A stretch of DNA of 19,903 nucleotides, from positions 1 to 19,903 of the forward strand of contig DOWL01000033.1 in the NCBI GenBank assembly GCA_003519585.1. Direction: 5' to 3'. Under the pieces are notes generated by a model. It was not told the origin of the DNA. It saw only the letters and a list, made by a program, of their open reading frames with translations, and made no database searches. Positions 13,400 through 19,903 of the stretch are shown here, in pieces. The stretch is from Nocardioides sp. (GTDB taxonomy: Bacteria; Actinomycetota; Actinomycetes; Propionibacteriales; Nocardioidaceae). Position numbers and translations under genes: made by a program. Position 1 is the stretch's first letter; each line of letters opens with the position of its first letter.

Positions 13400-14500
13400 T
13401 CAAGCCGATGCGCCTGTTCGATTGGCGGCTTTCTTCCCGGTCGCAAGCTTCGTAACCTTTCGCCGGGGCTTCGACCCAACAGTTGACTCGTACCCCGCCT
13501 CTGTTGAGATTAGCTCCACGAGCTTTTGCACATATGCGGGCGTGTAGACGTACTGAGACATGGCCTGGACGTAGATGCAGTAATGGGCCTGAGTCTTGTC
13601 TGGAGTCTTGCTACTTCCACTCGGCCGAACGCCCAGAGTCTTCCAGGTACGGGCGAAGTGATTGGTCCGGAACTCGAACGGGATCTGGTCCTCCACCGCT
13701 TTGGCGGCGGCCTTAGGCAGCATCTTGTCCAGTAGTCCAACTTCGCGTTGCTTCTCAGTCACGAAGACTGTGCCCGCCTTGCCATCCTTCTTCAGTGCGG
13801 CCACCTCCTCGTCGCTCAGGTCGCGTGCACTAACAAACGTGACCGCCATGTCCGCTTCACTCTTCGGCCCCTTCACCGGTGTGAGCTGCACGCGGTAGAC
13901 GAACTGCGGCGAGGCAAGGACCGCGGGGTCCAGTTCAGCCTCGAACTTCGTCACGTAGTTCCGCGCTGACGCGGGCAGATTCTTGCGCAACTTACGTTGG
14001 GCCTCGACGCCCTCCGGTGTAAGCGACTGAACGAAAACCGGAAATCGGAGCTCATCCGCCAGGCTGTAGGGCTTACCGAATCGCCGTATCAGTTCGCTCT
14101 CGAAGTTGATCACGTAGGCATGCGCGTGCGGTCCAGTCGTGGCCATGAAGGCGTCTTGGAAGCGGTGCTCGATCTTGTTGCGGAGACCAATGAAGAAGAC
14201 GATGTTCTGCCGCACGGGGTCCGCGTCACTGAACTCGTGCTTTAGGCACTCGGTGAGATCCCATGTCTTGCGTGTCCCATCGGGATTCCGAACGTAGCGA
14301 CGGTTCTTCTCCCGGAAAAGTATCGGCTCATCCCGGCGAGCGCGATCCGCGTGCAAAAGGTTCTGCCATGCCAAGTGCATGTGAACAACGAAGTCGAGAT
14401 AGCTGCGTCTGTCGCCTGGTCGGTTGTAGAAGTCGATCGCCAGGCACGCCTGTCGACGCGCCTCCTGCATCGTGTGGTGCCACTGAGGTCTCGGTGCCAT
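13400..14500 (-). CDS. DUF3644-type protein with HEPN-like RX4H motif
   Basis: 366 aa from ATG 14500, which has GGGGAGG four bases upstream; GTG 14524 is a weaker alternative. The N-terminal 115 residues match the DUF3644 pattern: AIDFYNRPGDRRSYLDFVVHMHLAWQNLLHA, then KTWDLTECLKHEF and FFIGLRNKIEHRF. The segment R107-NKIE-H112 is an RX4H motif in a helix, as in HEPN ribonucleases. The C-terminal part (about 200-330) holds FVYRVQLTPVKGPKSEADMAV and HYCIYVQAMSQYVYTPAYVQKLVELI, which could be a DNA-binding or nuclease-like module; the extreme C-terminus is basic (SKPRRKVTKLATGKKAANR). HEPN-type proteins often act in phage defence or toxin systems by cutting RNA. The DUF3644 match is fairly clear; RNase activity is inferred. 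Confidence 0.7.
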   Translation of the reverse strand: MAPRPQWHHTMQEARRQACLAIDFYNRPGDRRSYLDFVVHMHLAWQNLLHADRARRDEPILFREKNRRYVRNPDGTRKTWDLTECLKHEFSDADPVRQNIVFFIGLRNKIEHRFQDAFMATTGPHAHAYVINFESELIRRFGKPYSLADELRFPVFVQSLTPEGVEAQRKLRKNLPASARNYVTKFEAELDPAVLASPQFVYRVQLTPVKGPKSEADMAVTFVSARDLSDEEVAALKKDGKAGTVFVTEKQREVGLLDKMLPKAAAKAVEDQIPFEFRTNHFARTWKTLGVRPSGSSKTPDKTQAHYCIYVQAMSQYVYTPAYVQKLVELISTEAGYESTVGSKPRRKVTKLATGKKAANRTGASA

Positions 14501-14822
14501 GCGTCCTCCCCGCTTCCTCGACACGATGCCACGACTTGCGAACGGCGTAGTGCAGGTGTGTGACGGTGTGCCGTCGGAAAGGGCACGCAGCAGCCAGATT
14601 CAGCCTCACCGCTCCGAGGCAGTCCCGGAACGCACGGCCCAAGCAGGGATGCCGGAGCCGGTCGCAGACCGCATCCAGCGCCAGCTCGACCGACGCGTCC
14701 GCCGCGGCCGACGCGTCCGCCGCGGCCGGGGCGACCGGGGCGACCGGGCGGTCAACACCCAGGCAGAAGCAATGCACCGGAACCCGGTGGAACCACCGAC
14801 GGATGTGGTCGAGCATTGCCCT
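14501..14822. other. Divergent gap with tandem repeats and a doubtful minus-strand ORF
   Basis: This 322-bp gap lies between the DUF3644 gene (minus) and the disrupted gene (plus) and should hold both promoters. A minus-strand frame from ATG 14816 reads MLDHIRRWFHRVPVHCFCLG, an Ala-rich linker, then a helix-rich stretch (LDAVCDRLRHPCLGRAF) with G/C-rich third positions. It stays open only by running out of frame into the DUF3644 gene as far as 14328. It may be a short real gene cut by a frameshift, or just GC-rich chance. Confidence 0.3.
14691..14744. repeat. Short tandem repeats, 2 x 18 bp and 2 x 9 bp
   Basis: CGACGCGTCCGCCGCGGC occurs twice back to back (14691-14708 and 14709-14726), followed directly by two copies of CGGGGCGAC (14727-14744). 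Both units are multiples of three, so they would add Ala/Asp-rich repeats to the doubtful minus-strand ORF without shifting its frame. Confidence 0.85.
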
Positions 14823-15665
14823 ATGCCCATGTCGGAGTCCGAGGACGAGGCCGCTGCCCGCGACCTCGTCGAACGAGAGCTAGGCGTCGCGCTCACGTTC
14901 GCTGATGTCGATGGTCAGGTCGACTACCTCTTCACCGATGCCGGCGGGCGCGCAGGTGCCCTTGAGGTCACGACCCTCACCGACCAGAAGATGAAGGAAG
15001 CGCGGGTTGCGCACCGGACCAAGTCGCCGGGCTACCGCGCCAGCGGTCGGCTCACGGCTTGCTGGGACGTCGCTGTGGATGAGCGCGACGCCCGGTACAA
15101 CGGACTTGTTGACCGCCTCGAGCCGCCGCTGGCCGCCCTGGAGCAGGCAGACGTGCCTGCCGACCGGTGGTGGATGATCGAGTCTCTCTGGGACCGAGCG
15201 GGCAGTGACCCGGAGCGCGCGGCGGTGCGCCGCCTCGCGCTGGCGAAGGTCACCATGCTCAATCGTCGACCCGCGGATCTCTGCAGCCGCGATCCCGCCA
15301 CGCAGATGTGCACCAGGTCCACCTCGGCCTGGTCTCCGGCTACAGCGCCAGCGGCAGCGACGCCGCCGTAGCGGAGGTGGAGAAGTTCGTAGCTGCTGGA
15401 GAGGACAACCTGTGGAAGTTGCGCAACGCCGCCGTGGAGGTCCGACACCTGTTCGTCTGGCTCGACGCTCAGACCGACATGGCGGTGAGCCGCCCCTTCC
15501 GTGGTGGCCGCATTGAAACAGTACGAGCATTTCGGGCTGCCCCAGAACGCGCCGGACCTCCCGGAGGACGTCGATGTGTTGTGGGTGGTCGACCAGGTCA
15601 CGGCGTCGGGCTGGCTCTGGGAGCCCACCCGCGAGCGGTGGTCGTCTCTGACCCGCCCGAGCTGA
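14823..15665 (+). pseudogene. Possible nuclease-fold hypothetical protein with two compensating frameshifts
   Basis: Three coding-like stretches lie end to end. From ATG 14823 (or ATG 14829), MPMSESEDEAAARDLVERE runs to about 15250. A second frame carries HLGLVSGYSASGSD, EVEKFVAAGEDNLWKL and RHLFVWLDAQTDM from about 15260 to 15490. The first frame then resumes with SVVAALKQYEHFGLPQ and VDVLWVVDQVTASGW to TGA 15665. Two opposite one-base changes, one between about 15240 and 15300 and one near 15489-15500, would restore a protein of about 280 aa. The N-terminal segment VDYLFTDAGGRAGALEVTTL resembles the D...EVT core of some PD-(D/E)XK-like domains. The family is unknown to me; homologous fragments are recognisable only as a hypothetical actinobacterial type. 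Its stop faces tcmP's stop across 106 bp. Confidence 0.55.
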
Positions 15666-15771
15666 GCCTCCGGCCGGCCGCGGCGTCATCCTCGGCCCGT
15701 TCGGCGGCGCGCAGCCAGTCCGTCCGTGAGCGCTCGCGAGAGCCGTCACGAGGAGTGCTCGCGCCGGATTC

Positions 15772-16902
15772 TCAGCCCGCGTCGGTGTCGACGAGGCGAT
15801 GCAGAATGACGGTGTCGGAGAAGCTCGGAACGCGGTTCTGCGCACCCGGTGCGGCGATCTCGCCGTCGGCCAGCATGTCGCGCACGACGGGAAGAACCTG
15901 GCTCTCCTTATAGATGGTCTGGTAGAGGGCGAACTTGCGCAGGGCGATGATGGTGGCGCTGTGTTCGGGCTGCGTCTCGAGGTGGGCTCTGATGAGGCGG
16001 CGCAGCGGGGCTGTCTGGGGCTCGAGCTCGATCTCGAGCGTCTGCTGTCCCGGGTCTCTCGGGTCGCGATACCCCACTCCTCCGACGGGGTCGACCTCCC
16101 ACATGGCTTCCTTCATCTTCTGCAGCCCGCGTTCGTGGGAGGTGCCGAAGATCAGGTACAGCGACTGGCCCGTGTGATCAACGAGCTCGAAGTCCAGAAC
16201 GTGGGTGAAGCCTGCGTTCCGGATAGTGCTGCGGTAGCGCTGGAGGAGCCAGCGTTCCTTCTCGGCTGATGGTTGCTCCGCGACACGTCGCCAACCCTGG
16301 TCCCCGAAGACCTTGTCGCCGTGGCCGATCTCCTCCACCTGCGCGAAGCGGAGGAAGTACTGCGGCTGCATGGTGATGATGACCTCGGAGTTGCCGTTGT
16401 TGGCCACCTTCGCCACCAGTGCGGCGGGGACACTGCCTCCCCAGGTGTCGAGCACCGCGAGGATCGGGCGGCCCCAGGCGCCGGACCGGGTCAGCGCGTT
16501 GTCCAGCGCGGGGTCGCAGTCGCCGCGCTCGATGGTGAGGTCGAAGCCGTGGTTGGAGAGGTCCTCGAGGGCCACGGGCGTGACCGCTTTGGCTACCTCG
16601 GTGTGCAGGATCTCGATGCACCGTGGCTCGTGGTCAATGAAGATGAACCGCATCCGTCCCCGGGCCACCAGAGACCGGAGTTCGGCGTCGCCGACGACGC
16701 TGCGGAGGGCGATGACAGGAGAGCCGGGAGCTCCGTCCTGGTACACGCCGGGGCCGGCGAAGCCCTCCGCGTAGGTGATGTTGGCGCCCCAGCCGCGCAG
16801 CATGATCGGGCTCCACTTGGACAGGTAGCGGTCATATAGCGCGTGCTTGGCCTTGGTGTGTGGGTCTGCGGCCCACGGGATCTGGCGGGGTTTGTTCGAC
16901 AT
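15772..16902 (-). CDS. tcmP: Three-Cys-motif partner protein TcmP
   Basis: 376 aa from ATG 16902 (MSNKPRQIPWAADPHTKAKH). The frame is open to 17298, but only by overlapping the upstream gene. The WAADPHTKAKHALYDRYLSKW opening is the hallmark of the TcmP family. A Rossmann-like core follows: ITYAEGFAGPGVY (42-54), GSPVIAL, FIFIDHE (86-92) and ILAVLDTWGG (148-156), where related proteins usually have a D-P-F/Y-G type loop. This suggests a methyltransferase-like nucleotide or SAM site. The C-terminal 80 residues look like a helical winged-helix (TIIALRKFALYQTIYKESQVLPVVRDML). The family is defined by adjacency to a three-cysteine protein, which is exactly the gene 35 bp upstream here. Biochemical role is unknown; the locus suggests a DNA-damage-induced function. 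Confidence 0.88.
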   Translation of the reverse strand: MSNKPRQIPWAADPHTKAKHALYDRYLSKWSPIMLRGWGANITYAEGFAGPGVYQDGAPGSPVIALRSVVGDAELRSLVARGRMRFIFIDHEPRCIEILHTEVAKAVTPVALEDLSNHGFDLTIERGDCDPALDNALTRSGAWGRPILAVLDTWGGSVPAALVAKVANNGNSEVIITMQPQYFLRFAQVEEIGHGDKVFGDQGWRRVAEQPSAEKERWLLQRYRSTIRNAGFTHVLDFELVDHTGQSLYLIFGTSHERGLQKMKEAMWEVDPVGGVGYRDPRDPGQQTLEIELEPQTAPLRRLIRAHLETQPEHSATIIALRKFALYQTIYKESQVLPVVRDMLADGEIAAPGAQNRVPSFSDTVILHRLVDTDAG

Positions 16903-16937
16903 GCGTACCTGCTTGATGGTCTGGCTGGGCGCGGAAC

Positions 16938-17693
16938 CTAGATGGCGCGCAGAGGTCGGGCTTCGGGCATCTCGTCCCAGATGTGGCCGTCCAGCTCCCG
17001 GCCGCCGCTCTTGGCGCGGATGCCTCCCCACTGCTTGAAGAAGAAGGGAGTTCGGCCGGCAACGCACTGGTCGCGTACGTCGCGAATCCAGTCCGGGGAT
17101 ACCGGGCGTGCTCCGACGCCGCTCTCGCCCCCGGCGATGACCCAGTCGATGCCCGTCAGGGGAAGGTCGGGTAAGGGTCCTAGAAGAGGCTCGCACGACA
17201 GGAACCTGACCGCTGCGGGAACTTTCGCCAGGTCGGTGATGCGGTCGTACTGGCCTGTGGACTCGACGCTGACACCCATCCACACGTTGGCCGGCCACGG
17301 CAGGGTGTGCGCGATACGGGTGAGCCGTCGTGCCCGCTTGGTGAGCACCTGGTAGGTGTGGTGAGGCGTTTCCTCCATCACCTTGAAGACGTCCCGGATG
17401 AACGCGACAGGGACTCGGGCGTGGAAGAGGTCGCTCATCGAGTTCACGAACACGACCCGGGGGCGTTTCCAGGAGTACGGAATGTTGAGGGCGTCGGGAT
17501 GCGTGGCCACGCCGAAGCCTGGTCCGCTGGTCCGTGGGTCTCCGTCAGTCTGGTACTTGGTATTGCCCATGGCCTTGAGGCGGCGGCTCAGCGTGAGCGC
17601 GTAGCAGTTGTCACAGCCCGGCGAGACACGGTCGCACCCCGTCGTGGGGTTCCACGTCGCCTCGGTCCACTCGATGGCGCTCTTGTCGGCCAC
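16938..17693 (-). CDS. DUF5131 / phage Gp37-Gp68 family three-cysteine protein
   Basis: 251 aa from GTG 17693. The opening MADKSAIEWTEATWNPTTGC is diagnostic of the family, so this start is right although no ribosome site is visible. C20, C27 and C30 (CX6CX2C, ending GCDNCYA) form the three-Cys motif, which resembles a radical-SAM iron-sulfur site. Downstream are family blocks VVFVNSMSDLFH, YQVLTKRARRL, NVWMGVSVES, RFLSCEPLLGPL, WVIAGGESG and PFFFKQWGG; the barrel-like alternation also suits a radical-SAM-type fold. Substrate is unknown. It is first in the operon with tcmP, and the promoter region to its 5' side holds a perfect LexA box 114 bp away. A DNA-repair or nucleic-acid modification role is my inference from that regulation. 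Confidence 0.88.
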   Translation of the reverse strand: MADKSAIEWTEATWNPTTGCDRVSPGCDNCYALTLSRRLKAMGNTKYQTDGDPRTSGPGFGVATHPDALNIPYSWKRPRVVFVNSMSDLFHARVPVAFIRDVFKVMEETPHHTYQVLTKRARRLTRIAHTLPWPANVWMGVSVESTGQYDRITDLAKVPAAVRFLSCEPLLGPLPDLPLTGIDWVIAGGESGVGARPVSPDWIRDVRDQCVAGRTPFFFKQWGGIRAKSGGRELDGHIWDEMPEARPLRAI

Positions 17694-17806
17694 GAGCCGG
17701 AATGTACTTCTCTGTGGCCGCGGTCATGGGGACCCTGGCGCGCCGGTGCGTCGGCGCAGTCGGCCCCGCGACGTGTCGGGCCATGCCCGCCAGCCAGACC
17801 CATGCG

Positions 17807-17822
17807 TCGAACGTATGTTCGA
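17807..17822. promoter_or_regulatory. LexA/SOS box
   Basis: TCGAACGTATGTTCGA is a full match to the Gram-positive/actinobacterial SOS box (CGAACNNNNGTTCG with flanking T and A). It lies between the divergent DUF5131-tcmP operon and the 98-aa gene. It contains the putative minus-strand -10 element and ends two bases before the plus-strand one, so LexA binding would block both and DNA damage would release both. Confidence 0.88.
17810..17815 (-). promoter_or_regulatory. -10 element for the DUF5131-tcmP operon
   Basis: Within the SOS box the minus strand reads TACGTT, then six bases, then ATG 17803. The TANNNT fit and the six-base spacing equal those of the other leaderless promoters here. Transcription from 17803 would leave a leader of about 110 nt before GTG 17693. 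Confidence 0.5.
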
Positions 17823-17823
17823 C

Positions 17824-17829
17824 TACCGT
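17824..17829 (+). promoter_or_regulatory. -10 element of a leaderless, LexA-blocked promoter
   Basis: TACCGT ends six bases before ATG 17836 and starts two bases after the SOS box, so the box covers the space between -10 and -35. Confidence 0.6.
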
Positions 17830-17835
17830 TGAGTG

Positions 17836-18132
17836 ATGGCTGGTGGGATGCGCAGCGGGTCGGGCCTGGGCGGCCCGCTCGGCGAGCGCGTCGCCCGAAT
17901 GCGGGCTCCGCAGCACGCGGCCAACACGGGGCGATATATCCGGCCTCGGCACGTTGTCGTGAACGTCACCACCGACCCCGCCTACGCGTGCCCCGGTGTC
18001 CTGGTGGGCTGGCGCCGGGGTGCAGACGGAGGGTCTTGGGAGGCTCTGGTGACCTTTGTGGAGGGCGGCGGCACCCGCGAACCGCGTGTGGTGACCGCGT
18101 GGCTTCCGGCCGCGCACGTGCGGCCGATCTGA
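17836..18132 (+). CDS. SOS-associated small hypothetical protein, 98 aa
   Basis: ATG 17836 is chosen over GTG 17833 because it sits exactly six bases after the -10 element TACCGT. The N-terminal 35 residues are Gly/Arg-rich and probably flexible (MAGGMRSGSGLGG). The rest is a compact beta-rich domain, RHVVVNVTTDPAYACPGVLVG then WEALVTFVEGGG and VVTAWLPAAHVRPI, of a type frequent in actinobacterial plasmids and integrated elements but without known function. Its promoter is overlapped by the LexA box it shares with DUF5131-tcmP, so it is probably induced together with them. No membrane segment, signal peptide or catalytic motif is visible. Confidence 0.65.
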   Translation: MAGGMRSGSGLGGPLGERVARMRAPQHAANTGRYIRPRHVVVNVTTDPAYACPGVLVGWRRGADGGSWEALVTFVEGGGTREPRVVTAWLPAAHVRPI

Positions 18133-18183
18133 ACGGACGACCGCCGACGGAGACAGGCCGAAGGGGTAGAGATTGCTTCCGAC

Positions 18184-19086
18184 TCAGACGCGGTCGAAGG
18201 GCCGGCTGTTGAGGCGCTCGTGGCGATGCAGCAGCGTGTCGCACAACTCGAGCGCGTGCTTGGGCGCGAACAGGGCGCGGCCCATGCTGCTAGTAAGTCG
18301 GGCGTGCAGGACGTCGGGGTCAGGGGTCGGCTGTAAGTCGCGTTCGAGGAAGGTCAGGTGCGCCCAAGGGCGTGCGTGGGCGAATCCGGAGCAGAGCTGC
18401 CAGATGAAGTGAGTGGACATGAGCCCGGTAGACGGCCGTAGCTCGTCGACGTACCTCACGACATCGGTCGTGGAGTAGCCACGCCGCAAGCGTGGCGGCA
18501 GCTGCCCGAGCGACGCGAGGGCTATCGACTCGAGTTCGCTGAGGCGGGTGCCCTTGTCCTTCGGTGCCGGAACACCGAAGCGGTCGGTCGCTGAGTGGCT
18601 GTCGTTGACGTTCTGGATGTGCCACCGCACGAGTCGTTCAACACGAACGGCGCGCCGCCGCGGACCGAGCATCCACAGGGCGGTGGCGAAGTTCTCGATG
18701 GCGCCGCGCGCGAGCACGTAGTGAGCCGCCTGGTGGAGGATCATCTGGCCGCCGTGGTCGTGATCTGGGCGACCGAACGTCAGGTGCCGGACCCCGTTGA
18801 GGTTGTCGATGCCGGCGTTGAGCAGTAGCTGGACCGCGTGACTCAGCTGGAACGGCCGCGTTGCACGGTCGTCGCCGGCCAGTGGGGTGCCGGGCTGCGT
18901 GGCCCACACGGCATAGCTATCGGCACGTCGCACCAGCTCATCGATCTCCTCGACAACGCCTGGCCAGAGCTGGCCGGCCAAAGAGTCGAAGTCCGGCTCC
19001 GCAGCGGCGCCAGAGGTCTCGACGGTGGTCATGGTGCTGCGACTGAACCAGAGGAGACCAGTCCAGGTCCACGAGATTGCGCGCAT
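18184..19086 (-). CDS. Hypothetical soluble helical protein, about 282-300 aa
   Basis: ATG 19086 has AGG nine bases upstream and lies 18 bp after the previous gene's stop, giving 300 aa. ATG 19032 gives a more natural N-terminus (MTTVETSGAAAEPDF, 282 aa) but has no ribosome site; the 18 residues between are Trp-rich and doubtful. The body is mostly helical: WPGVVEEIDELVRRADSYAVW, then SHAVQLLLNAGIDNLNGVRHL, LHQAAHYVLARGAIENFATALWML, and a later HFIWQLCSGFAHARPWAHL. The latter two blocks recall uncharacterised DUF5677-like or HEPN-like helical proteins, where an ARGAIENF-type helix packs against a GxAHxR segment, but I cannot confirm the family. It appears to form an operon with the gene upstream. 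Function unknown. Confidence 0.65.
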   Translation of the reverse strand: MRAISWTWTGLLWFSRSTMTTVETSGAAAEPDFDSLAGQLWPGVVEEIDELVRRADSYAVWATQPGTPLAGDDRATRPFQLSHAVQLLLNAGIDNLNGVRHLTFGRPDHDHGGQMILHQAAHYVLARGAIENFATALWMLGPRRRAVRVERLVRWHIQNVNDSHSATDRFGVPAPKDKGTRLSELESIALASLGQLPPRLRRGYSTTDVVRYVDELRPSTGLMSTHFIWQLCSGFAHARPWAHLTFLERDLQPTPDPDVLHARLTSSMGRALFAPKHALELCDTLLHRHERLNSRPFDRV

Positions 19087-19104
19087 GGTCGGCGACCTCG
19101 CGGC

Positions 19105-19680
19105 TCACAGCTCATCGCGTGGGTCCCCCAGCGATGCGGTCCTCCAGCGAATCGTGTCCCCGCCCGGGTCTACCAGTTCAGAGCGAAGCCAAGGCGAGTC
19201 AGCCAACTGGCGACAGACCTCTTGGTGCTGGTGCTTGAGGACTGCAGCTCGAGTGCCCGCCTCGAGCTCTTCCTCGCTAGCGACGGGGAACGCCTCACCT
19301 TCAGCGACGTGCAGGTCGACAGCCAGCTCCTCTCGTCGGCTTCGCGCGAGCTCCAGGGCAGTCTCGATGCGGGCAGCGAGCCCTTCGAGCGTCTCGCCCT
19401 CGCCGCGTTCGATCAGGATCGGCCATGCCTCGGCTAGGTGCGTATCCCGCCACGCTCGGGAGGCGGCCCGCAGCTCGGAGACCTGGGCGGAGCTCAGTGT
19501 TCGCTCGGTGCCACCGACCCGTGGTCGCGCCAGCAGGTCGTGCCGAGGCTGGCGCCGCCCGCAGGTGCAGTTGGCTCGCCCCTTCTCGACGTTGCTGACG
19601 TGATGACCCTGGACCGCGGTCCACTCGTAGATGGGCCGTGGCGGCATACCCACGTCGGGCTCGGTCAGCGAGTGCGTCAT
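19105..19680 (-). CDS. Hypothetical protein with a small Cys/His N-terminal motif, 191 aa
   Basis: Starts at ATG 19680, with GGGAGAG about seven bases upstream; the frame is open to 19866, but the extra part reads as non-coding. Residues 18-45 (IYEWTAVQGHHVSNVEKGRANCTCGRR) contain HH and CXC, a possible metal site. Residues 62-175 are highly charged and helical (SSAQVSELRAASRAWRDTHLAEAW, ETLEGLAARIETALELARSRREEL, EEELEAGTRAAVLKHQHQEVCRQL). It precedes the 300-aa gene by 18 bp, so they are probably cotranscribed. The family is not recognised. Confidence 0.65.
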   Translation of the reverse strand: MTHSLTEPDVGMPPRPIYEWTAVQGHHVSNVEKGRANCTCGRRQPRHDLLARPRVGGTERTLSSAQVSELRAASRAWRDTHLAEAWPILIERGEGETLEGLAARIETALELARSRREELAVDLHVAEGEAFPVASEEELEAGTRAAVLKHQHQEVCRQLADSPWLRSELVDPGGDTIRWRTASLGDPRDEL

Positions 19681-19850
19681 GACTGGCTCTCCCTTCCCCA
19701 GTTTTGGCTTCTCGGGTCCGGCCACAGAATCCGGCTTGGCGGCCTGACTGTGACTTGATGATGCCGAGTGCCACCGACACTGACGCCCGTGGAGGTAGTT
19801 GCTGCGGCAATCTGTCCGACCGAGTGATGCCGGCAAGGTGGAGTTCGGTG

Positions 19851-19895
19851 ATGGCTGAAACAACAACGGCGAATGGTGTCGGTGGCCTCAGGTAG
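19851..19895 (+). CDS. Possible 14-aa leader peptide at the window end
   Basis: ATG 19851 has GGTGGAG seven bases upstream and encodes MAETTTANGVGGLR before TAG 19895. Five bases later the window ends on an ATG (19901-19903), itself preceded by CAGGTAG, a possible ribosome site within the stop. This is the layout of a short upstream gene coupled to a following one. It is divergent from the 191-aa gene; the 170 bp between them (19681-19850) show no other gene. Weakly supported because only the edge is visible. Confidence 0.35.
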   Translation: MAETTTANGVGGLR

Positions 19896-19903
19896 ACCAC
19901 ATG

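Noticed and set aside
14880..15845. Minus-strand open frame of 321 codons
   Set aside because: It is antisense to the disrupted plus-strand gene, Arg-rich and without recognisable domains; its presence reflects high GC content.
17307..18212. Plus-strand open frame of 301 codons opposite DUF5131
   Set aside because: It is antisense to the well-supported DUF5131 gene and has no coherent protein features.
1..19903. CRISPR array or insertion sequence
   Set aside because: No regularly spaced repeats, no transposase motif and no terminal inverted repeats with target duplication were seen.

Overview
The window is high-GC DNA with strong G/C bias at third codon positions, GTG/TTG starts, many start codons without a Shine-Dalgarno, an actinobacterial-type LexA box and arsenate reductases of the actinobacterial kind. 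It therefore looks like an actinomycete (Nocardioidaceae or Micrococcales-like); genus is not resolvable by eye. No rRNA, tRNA, CRISPR array, transposase or integrase was recognised.

Positions 1-5250 form an arsenic resistance island built from two divergent cassettes. Cassette 1 is an aquaporin (minus, cut by the window edge) facing an ArsR-arsenate reductase fusion and a second arsenate reductase. Cassette 2 is an ArsR-GNAT (ArsN-like) fusion facing an ArsO-like flavoprotein and an MFS transporter split by an in-frame TGA. Each divergent gap holds inverted repeats that suit an ArsR operator.

Positions 5486-10186 hold a two-gene candidate anti-phage module of Hachiman type: a PD-(D/E)XK nuclease-like protein (HamA-like) overlapping a 1244-residue Ski2/Hel308-like helicase (HamB-like). 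The nuclease gene carries a one-base frameshift at a run of seven C.

Positions 10187-15771 are accessory DNA: a gene-poor stretch with a 47-nt near-palindrome, a small HTH protein behind a perfect palindrome, short hypothetical genes, an orphan MbcA/ParS-like protein, tiny membrane proteins, a DUF3644 protein with an RX4H (HEPN-like) motif, and a gene whose frame is broken twice.

Positions 15772-19903 carry the most interesting locus: a DUF5131 (phage Gp37/Gp68-like, three-cysteine) gene and its known partner tcmP in one minus-strand operon, divergent from a 98-aa gene, with a perfect LexA/SOS box between them overlapping likely leaderless promoters on both strands. Two uncharacterised minus-strand genes and a possible leader peptide end the window.

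Several genes are interrupted by single-base shifts or in-frame stops (MFS, HamA-like, the 14.8-15.7 kb gene). This means either sequence errors or a decaying accessory region, so raw-read confirmation matters for each.
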